64,000 bases of DNA from Pseudomonas morbosilactucae (GCF_023241715.1 NZ_JALQCW010000023.1:1-64000), one strand, 5' to 3'; counted from the stretch's first letter, positions 16,284 through 25,834 are shown. Translations and numbers: made by a program. The notes: generated from the letters alone by a model not told the origin.

Positions 16284-18662
16284 ATGACCGAACCCCACGC
16301 CCCGTTGCTGGCCCGCATGAGTACCGCCGACAAGGTCAAGCTGCTCAGTGGCCAAGGCTTGTGGCGCAGCGCCCGGCTGGAACACCTGGGTATCGATGAT
16401 TTCATCATGACCGACGGCACCTACGGCGTTCGCTACAGCACCCAACAGATCGAGGACGGTGCCAGCTGGAGCTTCGAGGACTTTATCCAGGTGGTGAACC
16501 AGAGCTCTGGCGACACCCCGCAGCCCAGTGGCTCCGAGGCGCTGTTCAGCGCGTCGAAACCCGCTACGTGCTTTCCCAACGGCTCCAGCCTGGCCTGTTC
16601 CTGGGACCTGGACCTGGTGTACCGCATGGGCCAGGCCCTGGGCGTGGAATGCCAGCACTTCGGTGTCGGCCTGCTGCTGGGGCCGGGGATCAATATCCGC
16701 CGCACGCCCCTGGCCGGGCGCGGCTACGAATACTATTCCGAGGACCCAATCCTCAGTGGCGAGCTGGCCGGAGCCCTGATCAACGGCCTGCAGGACCAGG
16801 GCGTGGGTGCCAGCCTCAAGCATTTCGCCTGCAACAACTCCGAGTACCGGCGCACGGAAATGGACTCGGTGGTGGACGAACGCGCCCTGCGCGAGATCTA
16901 CCTGGCCGGCTACAAGCGCGCCATCGACCGCGCCCAGCCCTGGACGCTGATGTCTTCCTACAACCGCCTCAACGGCGTGCAGACCTCCCAGCATCACTGG
17001 CTGCTGACTCAGGTGCTGCGCGACGAATGGCAGTACCCGGGGCTGGTGATGTCCGACTGGTACGGCATCAAGGACCGGCCGGCGTCGCTGCTGGCAGGCA
17101 ATGACCTGGGCATGCCGCAAAGCCAGCGCGACCAGCGCGAACTGCTGGCCGCCATCGAGCAAGGCCGGGTGCCCCCGGAGTGCCTGGACCTGTCCTGCCG
17201 GCGCATGCTGACCCTGATCGACAAGGTTCGGCGCGGCCGCAAACCCGAGACCCGGGCCGACTTCAATCAGCATCACGAACTGGCCCAGAGCCTGGCGGCG
17301 GAATCCCTGGTGCTGTTGAAAAACCAGGATCAACTGCTGCCCCTGTGCCCACGGAAAACCCCACGCATCGCCGTGCTGGGCAAACCGGCCCAGGCGCCGG
17401 TGATCCAGGGTTCGGGCTGTGCCACCACTCGACCTTATCTGCTGGACCGGCCCCTGGACGAGATCTTCGAACTGGGGGCCGAAGCCTTCGATATCCGCTA
17501 TGCAGTGGGCACCCCGGATGACCATCAGCTCGACCCCATGGCAATGGCGCAAGCCCTGGATACCGCGCGAACCGCCGATGTGGCGATCCTCTTCGTCAGC
17601 ACCGCGATTGGTGAAGACGGTGAAAACGGCGACCGGCAGAACCTCGATATTCTTCCCAGCCACGAGCAACTGATTATCCAGGTGGCCAAGGTCCAGCCCA
17701 ATGTGGTTGTGGTCCTGGCCAACAGCGATGCGGTGGTCATGCCCTGGCTGGATCAGGCCAAGGCCGTGCTGGAAACCTTCTTTGCCGGCCAGGGCATGGG
17801 CCGCGCCGTGGCCCAGGCATTGTTCGGGCTGGTCAACCCCAGCGGCAAACTCACCGTCAGCGTCCCCCACTGCCTGGAACACACCCCGGCCTTCCTCACC
17901 TACCCCGGGGAAAACCTGCAACAGCGCTACAGCGAGGGGCTGTTCGTCGGCTACCGCTACTACGATAAACGTCGCCTGGAGCCCTTGTTCCCATTCGGCT
18001 TCGGCCTCAGCTACACCCATTTCGAGTACCACTCGCTGGCCACCTCCAGCGCCACCCTGGAGCCCGGCCAAGCACTGACGGTCACCGTGGAGCTGGGCAA
18101 CAGCGGTGAACGTTTCGGCAAGGAGGTGGTGCAGTTGTACCTGGCCCCGCCGGCCTGCCGCCTGCCCCGGGAGGTCCAGGCCTTGAAGGCCTTTGCCAAG
18201 GTGGCCCTGGAGCCTGGGCAACGTCGCTGCGTCGAGCTGCACCTGGATTGGCAGGACTTCGCCTATTACGACCCCGCCTTCGCCCGCTGGGTCGTGGACA
18301 GCGGCGAGTACCAGGTGCGCGTAGGGGGTTCTTCGCGGCACATCGAACTCGTGGCCAGGGTCCAGGTGCAGGCCCCGGTGCTGTACCCACCGGTCAACCT
18401 CCACAGCTCCCTGGTGCAACTGCTGGACAACCCGCCGCTGTTCGAACGGGTGGCGAAGCTGGTCGCGGACAAAAGCGGCATGCCGGAAGCACACACCCGG
18501 GAAAAACTGCGCAAGATCGCCCCGGAGCTGTTTTGCGGTTTACTGATCACCCTCACGGAAATGCTCGAACTGGATATTTCCCGCGAGGAGCTGGCGGCCG
18601 CCCTGGACGCCGAGGCAGGCGCACCGGCGGGTGGCTCGGCCATGCTCACCGGGCCACAGTAA
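16284..18662 (+). CDS. Glycoside hydrolase family 3 beta-glucosidase, cytoplasmic
   Basis: A 792-residue GH3 enzyme. The start at 16284 is preferred over 16269 because GGAG lies nine bases before it. No signal peptide is present, so it acts on imported glycosides. In order: the barrel with LLLGPGINIRRTPLAGR and SLKHFACNNSEYRR, the nucleophile in VMSDWYG (D258), the second alpha/beta domain with VLKNQDQLLPL-type sequence and GEDGENGDR, then an FnIII-like domain (GQALTVTVELGNSGER). About 100 extra residues follow the FnIII-like part (LYPPVNLHSS to LTGPQ) with helical, Glu-rich character; I do not recognise that tail. It is probably co-transcribed with the GPH symporter. Confidence 0.92.
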   Translation: MTEPHAPLLARMSTADKVKLLSGQGLWRSARLEHLGIDDFIMTDGTYGVRYSTQQIEDGASWSFEDFIQVVNQSSGDTPQPSGSEALFSASKPATCFPNGSSLACSWDLDLVYRMGQALGVECQHFGVGLLLGPGINIRRTPLAGRGYEYYSEDPILSGELAGALINGLQDQGVGASLKHFACNNSEYRRTEMDSVVDERALREIYLAGYKRAIDRAQPWTLMSSYNRLNGVQTSQHHWLLTQVLRDEWQYPGLVMSDWYGIKDRPASLLAGNDLGMPQSQRDQRELLAAIEQGRVPPECLDLSCRRMLTLIDKVRRGRKPETRADFNQHHELAQSLAAESLVLLKNQDQLLPLCPRKTPRIAVLGKPAQAPVIQGSGCATTRPYLLDRPLDEIFELGAEAFDIRYAVGTPDDHQLDPMAMAQALDTARTADVAILFVSTAIGEDGENGDRQNLDILPSHEQLIIQVAKVQPNVVVVLANSDAVVMPWLDQAKAVLETFFAGQGMGRAVAQALFGLVNPSGKLTVSVPHCLEHTPAFLTYPGENLQQRYSEGLFVGYRYYDKRRLEPLFPFGFGLSYTHFEYHSLATSSATLEPGQALTVTVELGNSGERFGKEVVQLYLAPPACRLPREVQALKAFAKVALEPGQRRCVELHLDWQDFAYYDPAFARWVVDSGEYQVRVGGSSRHIELVARVQVQAPVLYPPVNLHSSLVQLLDNPPLFERVAKLVADKSGMPEAHTREKLRKIAPELFCGLLITLTEMLELDISREELAAALDAEAGAPAGGSAMLTGPQ

Positions 18663-18700
18663 AGCCTGCACGCCGACGCCACTGACTGGAGACGCCTGAA

Positions 18701-19648
18701 ATGCTGCCCTTCGCCCAGACTCGCAACCCCATGCCGACCCTGCCCGGCCATGAACTGGTGGAGTTCGATCGGCAGCAGATCAACCTGTTCGCAGCCCAGG
18801 TGCAGCGCTGCGAGGCCCACTGGCACGCCGCCGCTGAACTGATCCATGTGCTCCAGGGCCGGTTTGCCATCCGCCTCGACCAGCACAGCCAGGAGTTGGG
18901 CCCTGGCGGCATGCTGTACATCAACCAGGAGCGCATCCACGAGTTGCAAGCCTTGGAGCCCGATAGCCAACTGCTCACGGTGCAGTTCTCGCCCCACCTG
19001 TTCAATGATTTGCAGCCCGCCCTGCTGATCGACTATCAGGTGGCCGACAGCCTTCACTACAGCGCGCGCGACCGGGAAATCAAAGCCGCCCTCAAGCAAC
19101 TGGTGGAACAGCAACTGCAGGGCACCGACCGGGATCCGTTTCGGCGGATCGCGCTGATCTACCTGCTGTTGTCCAGCCTGCAACAGGCCAACGCCGGACC
19201 GCGCCAGCCGCCGCCGGAGCCCTTGCGCAGCAAAGACCAACAGCTGATCAAGCACTGTATTGACTACATCCACTGCCACTACGAACGGGAGTTGCCCCTG
19301 GCGGAAGTCGCCGCCCAGGCTCACCTCAGCTACCACCACTTTTCCAAGCTGTTCAAAAAGGTCAACGGCTGCAATTTCAAGGATTACCTGGCTCAGGTAC
19401 GGATCAACCGCGCGCGCTTCCTGCTGAAACATACACCGCTGCCGATCACCGAGATCAGCTACAGCTGCGGCTTCAGCGAGCACAAGCAACTGATCGCGGC
19501 CTTTCGCACCTACTGCGCCCTGACCCCCAGCGAGTACCGCAAGCAGTACCTGTCACAACTGCAACGCGACTACCACGATGCCGGGCGCGATGTTCGCTGT
19601 CTGGAATGGGACAGCCGGCTGATGGGCCTGCTGGACCCGTCGCCGTAA
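18701..19648 (+). CDS. AraC-family regulator of the sugar cassette
   Basis: A 315-residue activator. The N-terminal half is a cupin-type sensing domain (HWHAAAELIHVLQGRFAIRL, YINQERIHELQAL), and the C-terminal 100 residues carry two helix-turn-helix motifs: LAEVAAQAHLSYHHFSKLFK and ITEISYSCGFSEHKQLIAAF with LTPSEYRK. GGAG lies nine bases before the ATG. It begins 38 bp after the GH3 gene and so is probably in the same operon and controls it in response to the glycoside. A short tail follows the second motif. Confidence 0.87.
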   Translation: MLPFAQTRNPMPTLPGHELVEFDRQQINLFAAQVQRCEAHWHAAAELIHVLQGRFAIRLDQHSQELGPGGMLYINQERIHELQALEPDSQLLTVQFSPHLFNDLQPALLIDYQVADSLHYSARDREIKAALKQLVEQQLQGTDRDPFRRIALIYLLLSSLQQANAGPRQPPPEPLRSKDQQLIKHCIDYIHCHYERELPLAEVAAQAHLSYHHFSKLFKKVNGCNFKDYLAQVRINRARFLLKHTPLPITEISYSCGFSEHKQLIAAFRTYCALTPSEYRKQYLSQLQRDYHDAGRDVRCLEWDSRLMGLLDPSP

Positions 19649-19709
19649 ACAGGCCGGCCGCGACGTGCCCCATCGAGGCCGCCCTGGGCCTCCAAGGCGC
19701 CGGCCAGCG

Positions 19710-20843
19710 CTATGGGGTTGGGCCCGCCGTATCAATGCTCACCACCACCGACATGCCCGGGCGCAGGCGTTGGCTTTCATCCTGGTCGGGGTCGACGCTG
19801 ATGCGCACGGGCACGCGCTGGGCGATCTTGACGAAGTTGCCGGTGGCATTGTCGGCTTGCAGCAGGCTGAATTCGGAGCCGGTGGCCGGTGAGATGCGCT
19901 GCACCCGGCCATGGAATCGGCGGTGGTTCAAGGCGTCCACGGTGAAGCTCACCGGCTGGCCGATACGCACTTGGTCCATCTGGGTTTCCTTCATGTTGGC
20001 GATCACCCACAACTGGTCGGGCACCAACGCCATCAACTGCGCCCCGGAGTTGACATAGGCCCCCAGGCGCACGCCGATCTGCCCCAGTTGGCCATCCCGC
20101 GGGGCCAGGATCCGGGTGTTGGACAGATCGATGCGGGCCAGTTGCACCGCGGCCTCGGCATTGGCCACGGCGGCTTCCAGGGACCCGCGATTGACGATCA
20201 CCGTTTGCAGGTCTTGCCGGGCTATTTCCAGGGACGCCTGGGCCTGTGCCACGGCCGCCACGGTCTGGGCGTTGGCGGCGCGGGCCACGTCCAGCTCGCG
20301 CTGGGACACTGAACCGTCGCTGACCAGGGCTTCATTGCGCCGCAGGTCTGCCGCGCTCTTGCGCGCCTGGGCCTGGCTGTCGGCCAGGGCGGCCTGGCGC
20401 AGCTTGATGGTGGCTTCGGCGCTGTTGCGTTGTTGCAGCACATTGGCCAGCGCCGCCTTCTGCACCGCCAATTGGGCCAGGGACTGATCCAGGCGCTGCT
20501 GGTAGATACGGTCGTCGAGGCGCACCAGCAGGTCGCCCGCCTTGACGAACTGGAAGTCCTGCACCGGCACCTCGAACACATAACCGCTGAGCTGCGGGCC
20601 GATGATGGTCACCTGGCCACGCACCAGGGCGTTTTCGGTGCTTTCGATGGCGCTGCTGAACGGCGGCAGTTGCCAGGCGTACAAGACAATCAGCACACCG
20701 GCCAGGGCCACCGCGGCAAAGCCCAGGGACGAAAGCAGGCGCACCCGCAGCGAGCGCGGCGCAGTGGCCGGGCTGGACGGTGGCGCCGTGCCCTCGGGGG
20801 TGGCGGCAATGGCGTTGGTGGTCGTGGTGGTGGGTTCGCTCAT
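19710..20843 (-). CDS. EmrA/HlyD-family membrane fusion protein
   Basis: Periplasmic adaptor of a tripartite efflux pump, 377 residues. A short Thr/Pro-rich cytoplasmic head is followed by one membrane helix (about residues 33-55) and the biotinyl-lipoyl-like part STENALVRGQVTIIGPQLSGYV. A long alpha-hairpin rich in Ala/Gln comes next, then the beta-barrel (TRILAPRDGQLGQIGVRLGAYV). The ATG overlaps the stop of the upstream MFS gene by 4 bp (ATGA), fixing the start. Order here is MFS pump first, adaptor second, the reverse of E. coli emrAB. No outer-membrane channel gene is adjacent. Confidence 0.9.
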   Translation of the reverse strand: MSEPTTTTTNAIAATPEGTAPPSSPATAPRSLRVRLLSSLGFAAVALAGVLIVLYAWQLPPFSSAIESTENALVRGQVTIIGPQLSGYVFEVPVQDFQFVKAGDLLVRLDDRIYQQRLDQSLAQLAVQKAALANVLQQRNSAEATIKLRQAALADSQAQARKSAADLRRNEALVSDGSVSQRELDVARAANAQTVAAVAQAQASLEIARQDLQTVIVNRGSLEAAVANAEAAVQLARIDLSNTRILAPRDGQLGQIGVRLGAYVNSGAQLMALVPDQLWVIANMKETQMDQVRIGQPVSFTVDALNHRRFHGRVQRISPATGSEFSLLQADNATGNFVKIAQRVPVRISVDPDQDESQRLRPGMSVVVSIDTAGPTP

Positions 20844-22498
20844 GAAGAAGGGGCACCGCTGGGTTGAGTGGGCGCGGCCGCCGGCTCGACCGCTCGGGTC
20901 GTGCTCAGCAGCCACAGGCTACGAATGAAAATCCAGATCATGGTCAGCACGGCGATCACCGCGATCAGCATGAACACGTCGTTATAGGCCAGTACGTTGG
21001 CCTCCCGGGTCGCGGCCGTGGCCAGGCTGCGAATGCCCTGCAGGGTGCGCAGGTCCGGGTCGGCGATCAGCGAACCATAGGCCGAACCGCCGCTCTGCAC
21101 CCGGGCCAGGACCCGGGGGTCGAGCAGGGTCAATTGCTCGACGATATGGCTGGAATGCACCTTCTCGCGGATGACCTGGTAGGTCCCGAGCAAGGCCGCG
21201 CCGATCAGCCCGCCGAGGTTCTGGCAGATGCCGAACAGCACCGAGAAACTCACCAGGTTGCGCGGGTTGGTCAGCACGTTGCGGGTGCCCAGGACCATGG
21301 TCGGGCCGAGGAAAAACGTGCCGCCGAAGGCCAGCAGGAACTGGCTCAGGTACATGTTGGCCGGGCGCGTCAGGTTGCTGGAGAAGCTGTCCATCACCGA
21401 GCCCACGGCCATCAGCGCCAGGGAAATGATCAGCGGCATAAACAGGTGCGCCGGGTTGATGGTCAGGGCACTGGTGGCCAGCCCGGCGATGCTGCCCAAG
21501 AGCATCACGCCATAGAGCAGGCGCATCTGCTCGCTGCTCATGTTCAGCGCCTGGAGAAACCCCACCGCGCCCGTGGACTGTTCGGACAGCACCATGCGAA
21601 TCAGGATCACCGCCAGGGCCAGGCGGATGATCGCCCCGCTGCCCAGCCAGCGAGTCATCAGCATCGGGTTGCTGCGGTTATGTTCGATGCACAAGCCGGC
21701 CATGATCAGCACGATAGAGCCGGCCGAGGCCAGGCCGATCCACGGCGCTTCCAGCCACCAATCGATGCGGCCCAACGACAGCACCGCACACAGCAGCGCC
21801 ACGCCGCTGGCCAACAGGACAAAGGTCAGGAAGTCGAGTTTCTCGAAGGTCTTGAAGCGGTCCCCCGGTGGCAGCTTGAGCATGAACACGCAGCCCAGGG
21901 AGGTCAGCGCCAGGCCCAGTTCGAACAGGTACAGGCCGCGCCATTCGGCGATCTGCAACAGGTCTTCGGAGAACAGCCGGGCCAGGGGCAAGGCCAACTG
22001 GGACGTGCCCAGCCCCAGCACCAAGGCCTTGAGCCGCCATTTCGCCGGAAAGGCCTGAACCATGTAGTACAGGCCCAGGGAGCTGAGCGCCGCGCCGACC
22101 ATGCCGTGGGCGGCGCGCACGGCAATCGCCGAATTGAGGTCGTTGACGAACAGATGGCCGAAAGTCACCAGGGCGTAGAGCACCAGGAACACTTCGGTAA
22201 AGGCCCGCAGGCCGAACTGCTGGCGAAACTTCACCAGCAGCAGGTTCATCGACACGTTGGTCATCACGTAGGCCGCCGGCAGCCAAGCCATCTCCGCCGT
22301 GGTCGCCCCCAGCGCCCCTTGCAGGTACGGCAAGTTGGCGATCACCAACGAGTTGCCCAGGCCGCCAGTGAGTGCCACCAGCAGCCCTACCAGGGCAAAG
22401 GCCAGGCGCTTGTGGGTGGGGTGCAAAGGGGTCGACGGGGAACCGGGCAAGCTGGGCTTTTCGTGGGGCTGCCACTGGCGCGGGGCGTAATGATCCAT
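20840..22498 (-). CDS. DHA2-type MFS efflux pump (EmrB/QacA-like)
   Basis: A 552-residue inner-membrane drug:H+ antiporter with 14 predicted helices. The signature after helix 1 (NSLVIANLPYLQGALGATTAEMAWL) and motif C-like stretches fit the DHA2 group. The usual acidic residue of motif D1 in helix 1 is replaced by N (GGLGNSLVIANLP), which is notable because drug/H+ members usually have D there. It forms a two-gene operon with the adaptor. The spacer upstream is shared with the divergent TRAP operon. Substrate unknown. Confidence 0.88.
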   Translation of the reverse strand: MDHYAPRQWQPHEKPSLPGSPSTPLHPTHKRLAFALVGLLVALTGGLGNSLVIANLPYLQGALGATTAEMAWLPAAYVMTNVSMNLLLVKFRQQFGLRAFTEVFLVLYALVTFGHLFVNDLNSAIAVRAAHGMVGAALSSLGLYYMVQAFPAKWRLKALVLGLGTSQLALPLARLFSEDLLQIAEWRGLYLFELGLALTSLGCVFMLKLPPGDRFKTFEKLDFLTFVLLASGVALLCAVLSLGRIDWWLEAPWIGLASAGSIVLIMAGLCIEHNRSNPMLMTRWLGSGAIIRLALAVILIRMVLSEQSTGAVGFLQALNMSSEQMRLLYGVMLLGSIAGLATSALTINPAHLFMPLIISLALMAVGSVMDSFSSNLTRPANMYLSQFLLAFGGTFFLGPTMVLGTRNVLTNPRNLVSFSVLFGICQNLGGLIGAALLGTYQVIREKVHSSHIVEQLTLLDPRVLARVQSGGSAYGSLIADPDLRTLQGIRSLATAATREANVLAYNDVFMLIAVIAVLTMIWIFIRSLWLLSTTRAVEPAAAPTQPSGAPSS

Positions 22499-22928
22499 TA
22501 CCTGACCTTGTGCGGTGCGCCGACCACTGCTGTCGGCGCGATACCGCTAAATAGTATTTCAAGGGATGAAGCGAGGCTGATTTTTTTCACCCGCACGCCC
22601 TGCCCCCAACACGCCCTTGCCCGCAGCGGGGTGCCCGCCGGGCTGCCGAAAGTCCCTTATCTGGACGCCCGCCCCACAGAAAAAGCCATGTCATCACACA
22701 ACTAGAAAAGATAGGCGCAAGCGCAAGCCTACGGTTCCGCCTCGCCTTTCTGTGCAGAAATCGCCTTAAATACGGCACAAAACCACAAAAAACCTGTTCC
22801 ATCCGTGCATTTTTTTCAGCCATGAACGTTGACAAACTCCCCCATGGGCCACAACACTCCGCACAGTCATACGACAACCTACAACATGACGCGCTCATGG
22901 AATAAGAACAACAACACGGAGACTCACC
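22499..22928. promoter_or_regulatory. Divergent spacer between the efflux and TRAP operons
   Basis: 430 bp without a gene. It contains the perfect palindrome TTTCTGTGCAGAAA (22747-22760), embedded in a wider partly symmetrical CGCCTTTCTG...CAGAAATCGCC block. TTGACA (22829-22834) could be a -35 element for the TRAP operon, but no good -10 is seen 17 bp later. The ribosome site GGAG lies seven bases before the dctP ATG. The palindrome is the best candidate operator for either operon. Confidence 0.45.
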
Positions 22929-23900
22929 ATGCACTTCAAACGCACCCTGCTGCTGGCTGCCCTGCCGCTGGCCATCGGTTTTTCAAGCCTGACCCAGGCC
23001 TTGGAAATCAAATTCGCCGACATCCACCCCGCCGGTTACCCCACCGTGGTGGCGGAAGAGAACCTGGGTAAAACCCTGGTCAAGGAAAGCAACGGCCAGC
23101 TGACCTTCAAAATGTTCGCCGGTGGCGTGCTGGGTTCAGAGAAGGAAGTGGTGGAACAGGCTCAGGTCGGGGCGATCCAGATGGCCCGGGTCAGCCTGGG
23201 CATCATCGGCCCGGTGGTGCCAGACGTGAACGTGTTCAACATGCCGTTCGTGTTCCGTGACCAGGCCCATATGCGCAAGGTCATCGACGGCGAAATCGGC
23301 CAGGAAATCCTCGATAAAATCACCAACTCCGAATTCAACCTGGTGGCCCTGGCCTGGATGGACGGCGGTACCCGCAACCTCTACACCAAGAAACCGGTGC
23401 GCACCCTGGCCGACCTCAAGGGCATGAAAATCCGCGTGCAGGGCAACCCGATGTTCATCGAGACCATCAACGCCATGGGCGGTAACGGCATCGCCATGGA
23501 CACCGGGGAAATCTTCAGCGCCCTGCAGACCGGGGTCATCGACGGTGCGGAAAACAACCCGCCGACCCTGCTTGAGCACAACCATTACCAGAGCGCCAAG
23601 TTCTACAGCCTGACCGGGCACCTGATCCTGCCGGAACCGATCGTGATGTCGAAGCTGACCTGGAACAAGCTCACCCCCGAGCAGCAGGCCCTGGTGAAAA
23701 AGGCCGCCCAGGCCGCCCAGCTGGAAGAGCGTCAACTGTGGGACATCAAGTCCGCCAGCAGCGAGGCCAAACTCAAGGCCGCCGGCGTCGAGTTCATCAC
23801 CGTGGACAAGAAGCCTTTCTATGACGCCACCGCCAGCATCCGCCAGAAGTACGGTGCCCCGTACGCCGAGCTGATGACCCGCATCGAAGCCGTCGAATAA
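22929..23900 (+). CDS. TRAP transporter substrate-binding protein (DctP family)
   Basis: Periplasmic solute receptor, 323 residues. It has a Sec signal peptide MHFKRTLLLAALPLAIGFSS with cleavage near QALE. The DctP fold is evident from FADIHPAGYPTVVAEENLG, FAGGVLGSEKEVVEQAQVGAIQM and NLYTKKPVRTLADLKGMKIR, followed by FSALQTGVIDGAENN; the arginine in KIRVQG is the usual carboxylate ligand. The substrate is therefore an organic or sugar acid. It leads a three-gene operon with the two membrane subunits, and the aldose epimerase downstream hints at a sugar acid, which is inference. Confidence 0.92.
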   Translation: MHFKRTLLLAALPLAIGFSSLTQALEIKFADIHPAGYPTVVAEENLGKTLVKESNGQLTFKMFAGGVLGSEKEVVEQAQVGAIQMARVSLGIIGPVVPDVNVFNMPFVFRDQAHMRKVIDGEIGQEILDKITNSEFNLVALAWMDGGTRNLYTKKPVRTLADLKGMKIRVQGNPMFIETINAMGGNGIAMDTGEIFSALQTGVIDGAENNPPTLLEHNHYQSAKFYSLTGHLILPEPIVMSKLTWNKLTPEQQALVKKAAQAAQLEERQLWDIKSASSEAKLKAAGVEFITVDKKPFYDATASIRQKYGAPYAELMTRIEAVE

Positions 23901-23980
23901 CCCCCTCTCTTTCCGCTAGCAGGCCCGGCCGAACGACCGCGCGCAGGCGTGGGCGCTCGGCCCGGTTACGGTGAAACCCG

Positions 23981-24508
23981 ATGAAGAAGCTCGTGCTGAG
24001 CCTCAATGACCGCCTGTACATGACCTGCATCTGGGTCGCCGGGCTGTCGATCCTGGCCATCTCCCTGATCATCCCCTGGGGCGTGTTCGCCCGCTACGTG
24101 CTGGGCACCGGCTCCAGTTGGCCGGAGCCCACGGCGATCCTGCTGATGATGGTGTTCACCTTTATCGGCGCCGCCGCCAGCTACCGCGCCGGCGCCCACA
24201 TGGCGGTGGCCATGGTCACCGATCGCCTGCCGCCCAAGGCCAAGGCCGCTGCAGCGCTGCTGGCGCAACTGTTGATGGCGACCATCTGCCTGTTCATGAC
24301 GATCTGGGGCACCAAGCTGTGCCTGGCCACCTGGAACCAATTCATGAGCGCCCTGCCGACGTTACGGGTGGGCATCACCTACATGCCGATTCCCGTGGGC
24401 GGCGCCGTGACCCTGGTGTTTGTCCTGGAAAAACTCTTGCTGGGCGACCAGAGCCAGCGCCGCGTGGTGCGTTTCGACCTGGTCGAAGAAAACGAAGGGG
24501 CCGCGTAA
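23981..24508 (+). CDS. TRAP transporter small permease (DctQ family)
   Basis: A 175-residue inner-membrane subunit with four predicted helices (WVAGLSILAISLIIPWGVFAR is the first). The DctQ mark WPEPTAILLMMVFTFIGAAA lies in helix 2 and a charged tail in the cytoplasm. It pairs with the large DctM subunit for Na+-driven uptake of the acid delivered by DctP. The gene follows dctP by 80 bp and its stop is immediately followed by the dctM ATG. Confidence 0.9.
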   Translation: MKKLVLSLNDRLYMTCIWVAGLSILAISLIIPWGVFARYVLGTGSSWPEPTAILLMMVFTFIGAAASYRAGAHMAVAMVTDRLPPKAKAAAALLAQLLMATICLFMTIWGTKLCLATWNQFMSALPTLRVGITYMPIPVGGAVTLVFVLEKLLLGDQSQRRVVRFDLVEENEGAA

Positions 24509-25789
24509 ATGGATGCGCTGATTCTGTTGGGCAGCTTTATCGCCTTGATCCTTCTCGGCATGCCGGTGGCCTATGCCCTGGGCCTGTCGGCGCTGATCGG
24601 CGCCTGGTGGATCGACATTCCGTTCCAGGCCCTGATGATCCAGGTGGCCGGCGGCGTAAACAAATTCTCCTTGCTGGCGATTCCATTCTTCGTGCTGGCT
24701 GGGGCCATCATGGCCGAGGGCGGCATGTCCCGCCGACTGGTGGCCTTCGCCGGGGTGCTGGTGGGCTTCGTGCGCGGCGGCCTGTCGCTGGTCAACATCA
24801 TGGCCTCGACGTTTTTCGGGGCGATTTCCGGCTCCTCGGTGGCCGACACCGCGTCGGTAGGCTCGGTGCTGATTCCGGAAATGGAACGCAAGGGCTACCC
24901 CCGGGACTTCTCCACCGCAGTGACTGTCAGCGGTTCGGTGCAGGCGCTGCTGACGCCGCCCAGCCATAACTCGGTGCTCTATTCCCTGGCAGCCGGCGGC
25001 ACGGTGTCGATTGCCTCGCTGTTTATGGCGGGCATCGTTCCGGGCCTGTTGATGAGCGCCTGCCTGATGGTGCTGTGCCTGATCTTCGCGAAAAAACGCA
25101 ACTACCCCAAGGGCGAAACCATCCCCCTGAAACAGGCGCTGAAAATCTGTGGCGAAGCGCTCTGGGGCCTGATGGCCATGGTCATCATCCTCGGCGGCAT
25201 CCTGTCCGGGGTGTTCACCGCCACCGAGTCGGCGGCGATTGCCGTGCTCTGGGCGTTCTTCGTCACCATGTTCATCTACCGCGACTACAAGTGGCGTGAA
25301 CTGCCCAAGCTGATGCATCGCACGGTGCGGACCATTTCCATCGTGATGATCCTCATCGGCTTCGCCGCCAGCTTCGGCTACATCATGACCCTGATGCAGA
25401 TCCCGTCGAAGATCACCACGATGTTCCTGACCCTGTCGGACAACCGTTACGTGATCCTGATGTGCATCAACGCCATGCTGCTGATGCTGGGCACGGTGAT
25501 GGACATGGCGCCGCTGATCCTGATCCTGACGCCAATCCTGATGCCGGTGATTCTGGGGATTGGCGTGGACCCGGTGCATTTCGGCATGATCATGCTGGTC
25601 AACCTCGGGATCGGCTTGATTACCCCGCCGGTGGGCGCGGTATTGTTTGTCGGCTCGGCAGTGGGCAAGGTCAGCATCGAAAGCACGGTCAAGGCCCTGC
25701 TGCCGTTCTACGCCGTGCTGCTCCTGGTGCTGATGGCCGTGACTTACATTCCGGCGCTGTCGCTGTGGTTGCCGAACCTGGTGCTCTGA
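24509..25789 (+). CDS. TRAP transporter large permease (DctM family)
   Basis: A 426-residue transport subunit with 11-12 helices. Family marks include LLGMPVAYALGLSALIGAWW, FFGAISGSSVADTASVGSVL and VTVSGSVQALLTPPSHNSVL in the first half. The second half carries GTVMDMAPLILILTPILMPV and NLGIGLITPPVGAVLFVGSA, the Ser/Asn/Thr-Pro hairpins that build the Na+ and substrate sites. It starts directly at the base after the dctQ stop. A GC-rich hairpin ends the operon. Confidence 0.92.
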   Translation: MDALILLGSFIALILLGMPVAYALGLSALIGAWWIDIPFQALMIQVAGGVNKFSLLAIPFFVLAGAIMAEGGMSRRLVAFAGVLVGFVRGGLSLVNIMASTFFGAISGSSVADTASVGSVLIPEMERKGYPRDFSTAVTVSGSVQALLTPPSHNSVLYSLAAGGTVSIASLFMAGIVPGLLMSACLMVLCLIFAKKRNYPKGETIPLKQALKICGEALWGLMAMVIILGGILSGVFTATESAAIAVLWAFFVTMFIYRDYKWRELPKLMHRTVRTISIVMILIGFAASFGYIMTLMQIPSKITTMFLTLSDNRYVILMCINAMLLMLGTVMDMAPLILILTPILMPVILGIGVDPVHFGMIMLVNLGIGLITPPVGAVLFVGSAVGKVSIESTVKALLPFYAVLLLVLMAVTYIPALSLWLPNLVL

Positions 25790-25805
25790 GCGCACCGCTG
25801 AAAAC

Positions 25806-25834
25806 CCCGGGCCCCGCCAAGGCGGTGGCCCGGG
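25806..25834 (+). terminator. GC-rich hairpin after the TRAP operon
   Basis: CCCGGGCCCCGCC and GGCGGTGGCCCGGG form a near-perfect stem (one bulged T) with a 2-nt loop, beginning 17 bp after the dctM stop. A weak T-containing tract (CTCTTTCCCTT) follows. It separates the TRAP operon from the epimerase gene 29 bp later, so partial read-through is possible. Confidence 0.65.

Noticed and set aside
16122..18494. 790-codon minus-strand frame opposite the GH3 gene
   Set aside because: Same artefact: antisense of a clearly conserved enzyme, with Gln/His/Gly-rich translation and no recognisable fold.
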